From the NCBI RefSeq assembly GCF_028867935.1, contig NZ_JAPQNS010000014.1, positions 1-64,000 of the forward strand: a stretch of DNA of 64,000 bases, given 5' to 3'. This DNA is from Flavobacterium sp. SUN052 (GTDB lineage: Bacteria; Bacteroidota; Bacteroidia; Flavobacteriales; Flavobacteriaceae). The notes below the pieces were generated by a model that saw nothing but the letters and a program-made list of their open reading frames with translations, was not told the DNA's origin and did no database searches. Numbering within the stretch: position 1 is the first letter of the stretch; each line of letters starts with the position of its first letter. Position numbers and translations under genes: made by a program. Positions 35,858-45,071 of this stretch are shown one piece after another.

Positions 35858-37852
35858 ATGAGACGATTCCTGAATGTACTGCTTCTAAGCGTTCACGCCT
35901 TAATTTTGTCAGCGCAGAACCCACAAGACCGGTGGAGTACCACACCCCGTGCGACGGACCGCCGTGCGAGGGAGCGGCCCAACATTTTGTGGCTCACGTT
36001 TGAAGACACGTCGCCGGAATTCATTGGCTGTTATGGCAATAAAGTGGCTAAAACGCCTGTCATAGACAAGTTGGCGGCTGAGGGCATCCGCTTCACAACC
36101 GCGTATTCGACGGGCAGCGTGTGTTCGCCAAGCCGAAACGCGCTCATTCTGGGGTGCAAAACCTTCACCCTCGGCACGGGGCATCACCGCAGCAGCTATC
36201 CCATTCCTGACCAGATGACGGGCTTCCCGAAATACCTGCGTGATGTTGGTTATTACACCTCCAACAACGCCAAAACTGACTACAACACTTCAGCGGCCAA
36301 GATGATCATTGAGGAATCGTGGGACGAAAGTTCGGCGCAGACCGGTTGGTGGAATCGGAAAAATGGACAACCGTTCTTTGCCGTTTTCAACTCCAACTCC
36401 AGTCATCAGTCGCGTACAATGACCGACCCGTTTCCCCAGTACAAAAAGCAGATTTTCGACCAGTTGGCCGACGGGCAGCGGACCAAAGACGCAGATGTTT
36501 TGTTGCCGCCCTTCTACCGCGACTCCCCCGAAATGCGTAAACACACGGCACGGATTTATAACTCCATCACTAAAACCGACGCGGAATTCGGAGAGTTACT
36601 GGCGCGGTTAGAGAAGGAAGGATTGCGCGAGAACACCATCATTTTCCTGTTTGCCGATCATGGCGAGGGAATGCCCGGTGCCAAGACTAATGGGAAGGGG
36701 CTGGGCCATCGGGTTCCGTTTATTGTCTGGTTCCCCGAAAAGTATAAACACCTCTCCTCCTGGAAACAGTCACCAGTCCCGATTGGCGGTGCTACGACTG
36801 GAGGGGTCGTTACGGATGAACTGATTGATTTTGCGGATTTGGCACCTACCGTGTTGGCATTAGCCGGGGTACCGATCCCGTCTTATATGCAGGGACGTAG
36901 CCTGGCGGGAACGCCGGAACTCCGAAAACCGGCACCGCCGTACCTGTTCCTCTCCTCCGACCGTTCCGACGAGAGTTACGACCTGACCCGCACCGTTATC
37001 AAAGGCCACTATGCCTACACCCGCGTGTTCATGCCCTTTATACCCGAATTGCGCTACTTTCAGTACATGGACGTGGGCGAGATCACCCAACAGATCCGAA
37101 CCGATTTCAAAGGCAAAAAACTAAACAAAGTGCAGCAACAAATGCTGTTGCCCCGGCCCGCCGAGTTTTTGTATGATCTGGAAAAAGACCCCTGGGAGAT
37201 AGATAATCTGGCCCAGAAAAAAGGCTATGAGACCCTACTAAACGAGTGTAGAACCCAACTTCGGAACAACGTGCTTGGTCAACGTGACGTGCTGTTTTTG
37301 CCCGAGTACGAAATTGCCCGGTTGTCAAAAACCACCAACGCCTATACGTATCGGCAACTAGATGCCAACTACCCAATTCGCGTCATCTACGAAGCAGCCT
37401 CCTTATCGGGCTTTCAGGACGGGGCTACGCTGAAAAAACAGATCGACTTGTTGAACAGCGACAACTCAATAGTCCGGTATTGGGCGTTAATGGGCATCCG
37501 GTCGCAAATCAAGTCGGCTTTGTTGCCACATCAGGCCCGGTTGAGGTCTATGTTGACCGATAGTTACCCGCTTAATCAGATCATTGCGGCCTCCATTCTG
37601 AACGGTCATTTTGATGATGCTCCCGCCAAAACCGTGCTTCTCAAACACCTCAACTCCCCCGACGATAACGTGGCCAACGTGGTGATGCAGCAACTGATGT
37701 ACCAGCCCAACGCCCGCGATTGGGTAGCCGAGATCGAACAGTTTTATACCCGCACAAAAACGCTTCCCACAAAGCCATACCACGCCACACTGTCGGCCAG
37801 CGTATTTTTGTATGCACATGGCGGGCGGTTGTTGCAAACAAATACCGAATAA
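35858..37852 (+). CDS. S1-family sulfatase 3 with C-terminal HEAT-like repeats
   Basis: This encodes 664 residues from ATG 35858, which gives the signal peptide FLNVLLLSVHALILSAQ. The sulfatase core has CSPSR with C89, a TFEDTSPEF metal-binding stretch in place of the usual ADD-GYGD, a KTDYN block and FADHGEGMPG. This places it with heparan-N-sulfatase-like S1 members. The C-terminal 150 residues (IDLLNSDNSIVRYWALMGI; LNSPDDNVANVVMQQL) look like HEAT repeats, a known accompaniment in this group. It lies 71 bases after the GH43-like gene. Confidence 0.9.
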   Translation: MRRFLNVLLLSVHALILSAQNPQDRWSTTPRATDRRARERPNILWLTFEDTSPEFIGCYGNKVAKTPVIDKLAAEGIRFTTAYSTGSVCSPSRNALILGCKTFTLGTGHHRSSYPIPDQMTGFPKYLRDVGYYTSNNAKTDYNTSAAKMIIEESWDESSAQTGWWNRKNGQPFFAVFNSNSSHQSRTMTDPFPQYKKQIFDQLADGQRTKDADVLLPPFYRDSPEMRKHTARIYNSITKTDAEFGELLARLEKEGLRENTIIFLFADHGEGMPGAKTNGKGLGHRVPFIVWFPEKYKHLSSWKQSPVPIGGATTGGVVTDELIDFADLAPTVLALAGVPIPSYMQGRSLAGTPELRKPAPPYLFLSSDRSDESYDLTRTVIKGHYAYTRVFMPFIPELRYFQYMDVGEITQQIRTDFKGKKLNKVQQQMLLPRPAEFLYDLEKDPWEIDNLAQKKGYETLLNECRTQLRNNVLGQRDVLFLPEYEIARLSKTTNAYTYRQLDANYPIRVIYEAASLSGFQDGATLKKQIDLLNSDNSIVRYWALMGIRSQIKSALLPHQARLRSMLTDSYPLNQIIAASILNGHFDDAPAKTVLLKHLNSPDDNVANVVMQQLMYQPNARDWVAEIEQFYTRTKTLPTKPYHATLSASVFLYAHGGRLLQTNTE

Positions 37853-37867
37853 AATTATCCAGTATTT

Positions 37868-37953
37868 CCCAATTTCTATCCATTGATTGAACCCGGACAT
37901 TCCCGCAAATTTGCCCCTGTAAATTGACTTTATAATATAAGTTTTTGTACTAT
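37868..37953 (+). promoter_or_regulatory. Conserved region upstream of SusC 2, likely promoter
   Basis: This stretch aligns along its length with 62246-62331, upstream of another SusC. The best kept part is TTGACTTTATAATATAAG followed by a T run, TGTACTATA. It resembles a promoter with a TTG-type upstream box and a TA-plus-T-run box, roughly in the Bacteroidota style (TTTG and TAnnTTTG). Exact elements are uncertain. Confidence 0.55.
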
Positions 37954-38019
37954 ATCGTCGCTATTGCTCTACCACCCTTGTGCTGACCCCTTTCGAGTCA
38001 ACCATTCAATCATCCTGTT

Positions 38020-41000
38020 ATGCTCCATTCTTTACGGTTTCTGCAAACGGTCTGTTTACTGCTATTCTCTACTCTGTTCGCGTTGGCGCAAAACCCCCTC
38101 ACGGGTAAAGTCACGGGGGATCAAAACGAAGCCATTCCCGGCGTGACGGTCTCCATTAAAGGCACCACACGCGGCACCACAACCGATGCTGATGGAGCTT
38201 TCCGGCTCAACGCGACTCCCAGCGAAACATTAGTTTTTAGTTATGTCGGTTACGTCAGTCAAGAAGCGGTAGTAGGTAATCAAACTACGTTCAGCATTAA
38301 GTTAGTGCCGGACACGCGCAGCCTGGAGGAGGTTGTGGTGGTGGGTTACGGTACGCAGCGACGGCAGGATTTGACGGGTTCCATTGCCTCCGTAAAAGGG
38401 CAGGAACTGGCTAAACTGCCCATTGCGTCGGTGCAGCAGGGCTTGCAGGGGCGTGTGTCGGGGGTGCAGGTCACGCAGTCGTCGGGGCAACCAGGCGGGG
38501 GTGTTCGCATTCGTATTCGGGGAGCCAACTCGATCTCGGCGGGCAACAACCCGCTGTTCGTGGTCGATGGATTGCCTATCGACGATGGTAGCGTGGGAGC
38601 CGGGGCCACCGCCCGGAACCCGCTCAATATGCTCAATCCGAACGATATTGAGTCGATTGAAGTGCTTAAAGATGCCTCGGCCTCAGCTATTTATGGTTCG
38701 CGGGCCTCGAACGGGGTGGTGATAATAACCACCAAAAAAGGTACCGCCGGCCGCACGAAAGTCGAGTACGGAACCTACGTGGGGATTCAGCAGGTATCCC
38801 GCAAAGTGGACGTGCTGACTGCGCCAGAATATATGACGGTGCTGAACGACATTCGCCGGGACCGGGGCGAACCTGTAGAGTTTAAACCCGAAGATATTCA
38901 GCGGATCGGGAACGGCACCGACTGGCAGGATGCTATTTTTCGGCAGGCCCCTATCCAGAATCATCAGCTTTCGTTTAGCGGGGGCAGCGAAAAAACGCGC
39001 TATTTTGCCTCGCTCAACTATTTCAATCAGCAAGGGATTGTCCGTAACTCTGGCATCCAGAAATACATCGCCCGGCTGAATCTCGATCAGGCGGTGAGCG
39101 AGAAATTCAAGTTCGGCATCAACCTCACCAGCAGCCTGATTAACGATCAGCTTATTCCCGAAGGCAACGACCAGAACCTCGGAGCCGGGGCCATCAACAG
39201 CGCGTTGCAGGCCGACCCCACGCTGCCCGTTTACGATCAGAATGGCCGTTACACCGTGTTCAATAATGACCTCGAAAACCCGGTGGCCCTGCTCAACGAA
39301 CGCCGGAACGAAGCCCGGACCAACCGCACCTTCGGGAACATCTTTGGCGAACTGACCCTTGCTCCCGGCCTGCGGGCGCGGCTTAATCTGGCCCACGATA
39401 CCCAAACCGGACGCAGCGATTTTTACCTGACTCAAAACACGATTGTGGGAGCCGCGTTGGGTGGTCAGGCACGCATCACGTCGGGCGAGCGGTGGAATTC
39501 ACTGTTGGAGGGGACCGTCAGCTACGACAAGACATTTGGTAACCGCCATGCTATCGCTGCCGTAGCGGGCTACACGTTCCAGAAGTTTACGGTGCGGTCG
39601 GCCTCGATCAACACGCAAGGATTCCCCTCCGATTTTACCGAGACCAACAACGTGGGTTTGGGGGCGACCATCAACATTCCCGGTTCTAACCGCGCCCAAA
39701 ACCAGCTTCTGTCGTACCTGGGGCGGGTTAATTACCGGCTCGACGACAAGTATCTGTTTACGGCCTCGTTACGGGCCGATGGCTCGTCACGGTTCGGGGC
39801 CAACTCCAAATATGGCTATTTTCCATCCATCGCCTTTGCCTGGCGCATGAGCGATGAGTCGTTTATGAAAGCACAATCGGTGGTGGATGACCTCAAATTT
39901 CGGGTTAGCTACGGCCTGACCGGCAACCAGGAAATTGGCAACTACAACTCGCTGGTGCTGCTCACTCCGACCGGATCGCCCACCGTGTTCAACGAGAAAC
40001 AGGTGCCGGGCGTATCGGCTTCGCGCATTGCCAACCCCGACTTGAAATGGGAACAAACGGCCCAATTCAACGCCGGGATTGACTTTGCCCTGCTGAAGGG
40101 CCGCGTGTCCGGCTCGTTCGATTATTTCGTGAAAAACACCAACGACCTGCTGCTCGCGTTTCCCCTGCCGACGAGTTCGGGTTATGGCAGCATCACCCGC
40201 AACATTGGTGAGGTACGCAACACTGGCTTCGAGGTGTCGCTGACATCGCGCAATCTGGTCAAGGCCCTCAAATGGACCACAACGGCCAATTTCTTTGCGG
40301 CCACAAACCGGGTTGTGTCGCTCGGCGGCATCAATCAGATCATCACCGGGGCCGAGGGCGTAACCTTCATTCCCAATTTTACGATTATCAAAGAGGGCTA
40401 TCCGATTAATTCCTATTACGGTTACGTGGTCAGTGGCATTGTGCAACAGGGCGAAACCTTGCCCGCCCAACCCACCGCCAAACCGGGCGAGCTGAAGATT
40501 CAGGACACCAACGCCGATGGGCGGATCACTCCCGACGACCGCACGATTCTGGGGTCGGCGTTTCCCAAACTAAACGTGGGGTTGAACAACGAGTTTTCGT
40601 ACAAGCGGTTTACGCTGTCGGCTTACATTCAGGGCGTGAGTGGGGTGCAGATTTTCAATGCCAACTGGGCCAACTCCGACCTGCCTATCAACTTCCGCCG
40701 GAACCGTTTCGCGGCTCCCTACCTCGACCGCTGGAGTTCGCAAAACCCGACTAACAACAACCCGTCGGGCCTGAACCCCAACGCCTACGCGGGCGATCCG
40801 GCTAACTCGCGGAGCATCGTCGATGCGTCGTACCTGCGGTTGCAAACCCTGAACATTGGCTACAGCGTTCCCCTCGGAAAAAGCAAGATTATCCGGCAGA
40901 TTGATTTCTACGTGTCGGGGCAAAACCTGTTAACAATCACCCCTTACGATGGCTACAACCCCGACGTAAGCTCGTTCGGTAACAGCAACGTAGTGGTCGA

Positions 41001-41058
41001 TTACAACGCCTACCCATTAGCTCGCACCTACACCGCCGGTATCAACGTCAGCTTCTAA
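38020..41058 (+). CDS. SusC/RagA TonB-dependent transporter 2
   Basis: This encodes a 1012-residue outer-membrane importer. A signal peptide (CLLLFSTLFALAQ) is followed by the CarboxypepD-reg-like domain (LTGKVTGDQNEAIPGVTVSIKG), a plug with EEVVVVGYGTQRRQDLTGS and VVDGLPIDDG, GSRASNGVVIITTKKG, and a barrel ending NVSF. It lacks the STN domain of SusC 3, so it is probably not controlled through FecR. Its first 50 codons and upstream region are close to those of the truncated SusC 4. SusD 2 follows after 13 bases. Confidence 0.93.
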   Translation: MLHSLRFLQTVCLLLFSTLFALAQNPLTGKVTGDQNEAIPGVTVSIKGTTRGTTTDADGAFRLNATPSETLVFSYVGYVSQEAVVGNQTTFSIKLVPDTRSLEEVVVVGYGTQRRQDLTGSIASVKGQELAKLPIASVQQGLQGRVSGVQVTQSSGQPGGGVRIRIRGANSISAGNNPLFVVDGLPIDDGSVGAGATARNPLNMLNPNDIESIEVLKDASASAIYGSRASNGVVIITTKKGTAGRTKVEYGTYVGIQQVSRKVDVLTAPEYMTVLNDIRRDRGEPVEFKPEDIQRIGNGTDWQDAIFRQAPIQNHQLSFSGGSEKTRYFASLNYFNQQGIVRNSGIQKYIARLNLDQAVSEKFKFGINLTSSLINDQLIPEGNDQNLGAGAINSALQADPTLPVYDQNGRYTVFNNDLENPVALLNERRNEARTNRTFGNIFGELTLAPGLRARLNLAHDTQTGRSDFYLTQNTIVGAALGGQARITSGERWNSLLEGTVSYDKTFGNRHAIAAVAGYTFQKFTVRSASINTQGFPSDFTETNNVGLGATINIPGSNRAQNQLLSYLGRVNYRLDDKYLFTASLRADGSSRFGANSKYGYFPSIAFAWRMSDESFMKAQSVVDDLKFRVSYGLTGNQEIGNYNSLVLLTPTGSPTVFNEKQVPGVSASRIANPDLKWEQTAQFNAGIDFALLKGRVSGSFDYFVKNTNDLLLAFPLPTSSGYGSITRNIGEVRNTGFEVSLTSRNLVKALKWTTTANFFAATNRVVSLGGINQIITGAEGVTFIPNFTIIKEGYPINSYYGYVVSGIVQQGETLPAQPTAKPGELKIQDTNADGRITPDDRTILGSAFPKLNVGLNNEFSYKRFTLSAYIQGVSGVQIFNANWANSDLPINFRRNRFAAPYLDRWSSQNPTNNNPSGLNPNAYAGDPANSRSIVDASYLRLQTLNIGYSVPLGKSKIIRQIDFYVSGQNLLTITPYDGYNPDVSSFGNSNVVVDYNAYPLARTYTAGINVSF

Positions 41059-41071
41059 CCACTCACCAACC

Positions 41072-42505
41072 ATGAAACTTTGTATCGCTTCCATTGGCCT
41101 GACGGCCCTGCTTGTTACCATTACCACAGCCTGCGAAAAACCGCTCGACGAGGACGTTTATTCGCTGTTTACGCCCACCACGTTCCTCAATAATGACAGT
41201 GGCATCCGGGCGGTCCTCAACGCGACCTACAAACCCGTTCACTCGGCAGTAGCCGACATCAACTACCAATATTTGGCCTCCGAACTCACCACCGACCTGC
41301 TCACCGAACAGGGAGGGGGTCTGGAAGCATCAGCCAAGTTTTTTATGGATTACAACTGGCCCACCTCGGAACCCCGCTTATATGGAATCTGGACGCAGTT
41401 TTTCAGTGCCATCCGGGATGCCAACGTGGTGATTGACAACGCACCACAAGCCACCATGACCGACGCAAACCGGGCATTGTACATGGCTGAGGCTCGTTTC
41501 GTCCGCGCGACGGCCTATTCCCTGCTGTATGACCTGTGGGGTCCGGTGCCACTCGTGGTCTCCAGCAAGCAGGAAACCTTAGAGAATCCCCGTGCCGCCG
41601 AAGCCGATTTATTTAAGTTTATCGAGGACGAGTTGCGGGCTTCAGCGGATGCCCTGCCGCTAACGCAGGCCGAGTATGGACGGGCTACCAAAGGGGCCGC
41701 ACTGGGGGTTTTGTGTAAGTTTTTGCTGAACACGAAGCAGTGGCAGAAAACCGCCGACGTAGCCGATCAAATTATTAAACTCGGTGTGTATGAGTTATTT
41801 GCAGATCGCACAGGCACGCTATTCTTGGTCGAGAACGAGCGTAACAAAGAGTATTTGTTTACGGTGCCTGCCATTCCCATTGCGGGACAGGGCAACGTGT
41901 ATCTGGCTCACGCAGCCCCGCCCGGCTACGCCTTCAAATTTCCACCCAAAGAGAAATTCGCGGCTAATTTCAAGACACCCACAGCGTTCTACAACACGTT
42001 TGCTGCCGATGACAAACGCCGACTGGCCTTCATCACAGAGTATAAAAACACGGCGGGGGCTACGGTCAAGCTCGGAGCCAACGATATACGGAGCCTTAAA
42101 TTTAACGAAGACCCGGCCTCGCGCGACCGTTGGGCGGGCAACGACGTACCATTGGTTCGCTACGCTGACATCCTGTTGTCGCGGGCCGAGGCCCTCAACG
42201 AACTGAATGGTCCCACGCAGGCCGCTCTCGATCTGATTAACCAGGTTCGGAAACCGGCGGGCGTTCCGGCATTGGTACTGACTGATTTTAAATCGAAAGA
42301 GCAACTGCGCGATCACCTGCTAAATGAGCGGGGGTGGGAGTTTTTCTCGGAAGGCAAACGCCGACAGGATCTCATCCGGCACGGGAAACTGATTTCGTCG
42401 GCCAAGAGTCGCGGAAAAACCGCGCAGGATTTCCAGGTTCACTTTCCGATTCCGCAGCAGGAAAAAGACGCAAACCGGGCCATTGTGCAGACTAAAGGGT
42501 ATTAA
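41072..42505 (+). CDS. SusD/RagB glycan-binding lipoprotein 2
   Basis: This encodes 477 residues with a lipobox ending TTAC. The early FTPTTFLNNDSGIRAVLNATY, the central YMAEARFVRATAYSLLYDLWGPVP and the C-terminal LLNERGWEFFSEGKRRQDLIRHGK with HFPIPQQE are SusD features. It works with SusC 2 as a surface glycan-capture lid. The gene ends in a GC-rich hairpin. Confidence 0.92.
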   Translation: MKLCIASIGLTALLVTITTACEKPLDEDVYSLFTPTTFLNNDSGIRAVLNATYKPVHSAVADINYQYLASELTTDLLTEQGGGLEASAKFFMDYNWPTSEPRLYGIWTQFFSAIRDANVVIDNAPQATMTDANRALYMAEARFVRATAYSLLYDLWGPVPLVVSSKQETLENPRAAEADLFKFIEDELRASADALPLTQAEYGRATKGAALGVLCKFLLNTKQWQKTADVADQIIKLGVYELFADRTGTLFLVENERNKEYLFTVPAIPIAGQGNVYLAHAAPPGYAFKFPPKEKFAANFKTPTAFYNTFAADDKRRLAFITEYKNTAGATVKLGANDIRSLKFNEDPASRDRWAGNDVPLVRYADILLSRAEALNELNGPTQAALDLINQVRKPAGVPALVLTDFKSKEQLRDHLLNERGWEFFSEGKRRQDLIRHGKLISSAKSRGKTAQDFQVHFPIPQQEKDANRAIVQTKGY

Positions 42506-42527
42506 TAGGTTGGTATAGTATGTTTAT

Positions 42528-42549
42528 GGGCCGGGCGTTTGTCCGGCCC
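42528..42549 (+). terminator. GC-rich hairpin after SusD 2
   Basis: GGGCCGG (42528-42534) pairs with CCGGCCC (42543-42549) over an 8-base loop, 22 bases after the stop. Only a weak AT-rich tail follows. Confidence 0.5.
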
Positions 42550-42573
42550 GTTAAATTGTCCGATCTTTTATTT

Positions 42574-42656
42574 AGGGCGGTCGGACTGGCGCACCAGTTT
42601 TCTACCCGCCCCTATGCGTCAGCAAGTCATCTCAGGGCGGGTTTTCTACCCGCCCT
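42574..42656. repeat. Repeated GGGCGG-type palindromes (REP-like)
   Basis: The word TTTTCTACCCGCCC occurs twice (about 42598 and 42642), each time preceded by AGGGCGG. The second copy forms a perfect 8-bp hairpin (42634-42641 with 42649-42656). This looks like a REP-type intergenic palindrome. It separates the SusC/D 2 unit from sulfatase 4. Confidence 0.5.
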
Positions 42657-42704
42657 ACAAAACTCTTAATTTAGCTATTCATAGTGATTGCTACTTCTTG
42701 AACC

Positions 42705-44228
42705 ATGCGCCAACCAAATACCAAACCAACCACAATCCATAAGGCCAGCCGGGTAATGGTTGTCCTATTATCCTTTGCTTTGATCCTAACCGCCGGTTTT
42801 GTCAGGCCGGCTCAGAAGGTTAAACAGGCAAAGCAAAAGCCAAACATACTCTTTATTTTAATCGACGATCTGGGCTGGACCGACATCGGGGCTTTTGGCA
42901 AATCACCGTTCTACGAAACCCCCAACGTCGATGCGCTGGCCAAAAAGGGGGTCATGTTCACCAATGGGTATGCCGCCTGCCCGGTTTGCTCACCCACCCG
43001 CGCCAGCATCATGACCGGCAAATACCCCGCCCGCCTGAAAGCCACCGACTGGTTTGGTGCGCCACAGCCCGGCACCGTGGGCAGCCACTGGACCAAAAAC
43101 AAGCCCCTGCTGCCCGCTCCCTACGAAGAAAACCTGGCCCTGAGCGAAACCACGCTGGCAGAGGCCTTGAAAGCCAACGGCTACAGCACCTTCATTGCGG
43201 GCAAGTGGCACCTCGGCGAAACGGAAGCGTATTGGCCTGAAAAACAGGGGTTTGACATTAACAAAGGCGGATATTCGTCGGGATCGCCCAAAGGGAAAGG
43301 CTATTTTGCGCCCTACGCCAACCCCCGCCTGACCGACGGCCCCGTGGGCGAAGACCTGACAGACCGATTAGCCAACGAAACGGTCTCGTTTATTCGGGAG
43401 AACAAATCAAAACCCTTCTTTGCCTATTTCTCCATGTACTCGGTGCATACGCCCTTGCAGGCTCCCCAGGAGTTGATCGATAAGTACACCGAGAAAAAGA
43501 AACGGCTGGGTTTGGAAGACAAGTGGGGCAAAGAAGACAACCAAAAGGTGCGGTTAACTCAATGTTTGCCTGTGTATGGAGCGATGGTCGAGTCGATGGA
43601 CGCGGCAGTGGGCAAAGTGCTTAATGCCCTGCGGGACAATGGTATCGAGCAGGAAACCATTGTTGTGTTCATGTCCGACAACGGCGGTTTATCGACTGCC
43701 GAGGGTCATCCCACGTCGAATTTGCCGCTACGGGGAGGCAAAGGCTGGCTCTATGAAGGGGGTATTCGCGAGCCAATGATTATGTACTGGCCGGGGAGTG
43801 GTAAACGGGGTCTCGTGAGCGATCAGGTAGCCACAAGCACGGACTTTTACCCCACCCTGCTCGACATGGCGGGGCTACCCCAACAGCCCCGCCAACATCA
43901 GGACGGGGTGAGCCTTGTTCCCGCGCTGAAAGGCAAAAAAATGGCTCGTGGCCCGGTGTACTGGCATTATCCGCACTACGGCAATCAGGGTGGTTCTCCC
44001 GGGTCGGCGGTGCGCGATGGCGACTGGAAGCTGATCGAATGGTTCGAGGAAGGCCGGGGACTGGAGTTGTTCAACCTCAAAACAGACTTGGGCGAGCAGA
44101 CCAATCTGGCGAAATCGAATCCGGCGAAAGTGGCCGAACTGCAACAGAAACTGACCGATTGGCGCAAGTCGGTGGATGCCCGTCTGCCCACCAAAAACCC
44201 GGCCTATGTCCAGGCAGAAGGCAAGTAA
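42705..44228 (+). CDS. S1-family sulfatase 4
   Basis: This encodes 507 residues with a long basic N-region then a hydrophobic signal (VMVVLLSFALILTAGF); ATG 42756 is an alternative start. The motifs are IDDLGWTDIG, CSPTR with C95 for formylglycine, AGKWHLGE and MSDNGGLST. The fourth signature residue is Thr instead of Ser, which is common in S1. The HWTKNKPLLPAPY and YWHYPHYG stretches are typical of arylsulfatase A-like members. It begins a probable unit with the SGNH esterase and the lyase-fold gene. Confidence 0.92.
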   Translation: MRQPNTKPTTIHKASRVMVVLLSFALILTAGFVRPAQKVKQAKQKPNILFILIDDLGWTDIGAFGKSPFYETPNVDALAKKGVMFTNGYAACPVCSPTRASIMTGKYPARLKATDWFGAPQPGTVGSHWTKNKPLLPAPYEENLALSETTLAEALKANGYSTFIAGKWHLGETEAYWPEKQGFDINKGGYSSGSPKGKGYFAPYANPRLTDGPVGEDLTDRLANETVSFIRENKSKPFFAYFSMYSVHTPLQAPQELIDKYTEKKKRLGLEDKWGKEDNQKVRLTQCLPVYGAMVESMDAAVGKVLNALRDNGIEQETIVVFMSDNGGLSTAEGHPTSNLPLRGGKGWLYEGGIREPMIMYWPGSGKRGLVSDQVATSTDFYPTLLDMAGLPQQPRQHQDGVSLVPALKGKKMARGPVYWHYPHYGNQGGSPGSAVRDGDWKLIEWFEEGRGLELFNLKTDLGEQTNLAKSNPAKVAELQQKLTDWRKSVDARLPTKNPAYVQAEGK

Positions 44229-44288
44229 TAAACCGAGCAATTGTCTGATTAACAAACGAATAAACAACAAAATCACTCGTCAAACCAC

Positions 44289-44966
44289 ATGAACCAGTCC
44301 CTTAATCGCCGGAATTTTATTCAGCTTTCGCTAAGTACAATTCTGGCAGTGCCAACGTTGGGTTTGCGGTTTCAGGAAGAGCGTGAGTTGCCCAACGTGC
44401 TTATTATTGGCGACTCCATTTCGATTGGCTACACGCCGTTTGTTACCAAACTACTGGCCGAGAAAGCCATCGTCACGCGCCCCGGCGAAAACTGTGGCCC
44501 TACAGAGCGCGGAGTCGCCAAATTGGACAAATGGCTCGGCAACAAGACGTATAAAGTAATCTATTTCAACTTTGGTCTGCATGATCTGAAGCACGTTGAC
44601 CCGGTCACGAAAGCAGCCTCGGCCAAACCCGAAGATCCTGTGCTGGCCGACCTGCCAACCTACAAGGCCAACCTCACAGCTATCGTTCAGAAACTGAAAG
44701 CAACGGGGTTTACCCTGGTCTTTGCTACCACCACACCCGTTCCAGAGAACTCCGGGGCACCACTGCGGACACCCGATATGCCCCAAAAATACAATCAGGT
44801 TGCCAAAGAAGTCATGCAGCAAGAGAATATCGCCGTGGACGATTTGTACGCCTTTGTGTTGCCACAGGTGGCACAATGGCAAAAGCCCAACAACGTACAT
44901 TTCACCGATCAGGGATCAGAAGCCCTGGCGCAGCACGTAGCTGCCGAAATCGCCCGGTATTTGTAG
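44289..44966 (+). CDS. SGNH hydrolase of the GLHD subgroup
   Basis: This encodes 225 residues. The N-terminus has a twin-arginine-like start (NRRNFIQLSLS) and may be a Tat signal. Block I is IIGDSISIGY with S43, block II GENCG, block III NFGLHDLK with His where Asn is usual, and block V NNVHFTDQG with H204. The GLHD variant recurs in bacterial carbohydrate esterases. It likely removes acetyl or other ester groups from the glycan. Confidence 0.85.
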   Translation: MNQSLNRRNFIQLSLSTILAVPTLGLRFQEERELPNVLIIGDSISIGYTPFVTKLLAEKAIVTRPGENCGPTERGVAKLDKWLGNKTYKVIYFNFGLHDLKHVDPVTKAASAKPEDPVLADLPTYKANLTAIVQKLKATGFTLVFATTTPVPENSGAPLRTPDMPQKYNQVAKEVMQQENIAVDDLYAFVLPQVAQWQKPNNVHFTDQGSEALAQHVAAEIARYL

Positions 44967-45071
44967 GTTTTGGCATAAAATCAAGAATTAGTTGGAAAAG
45001 CCGGAAGCGGGCGAAAGTATCTTTAGCCACAGGATGCCATCTATAGATAAACCATTCTGTTGAACGACCTG

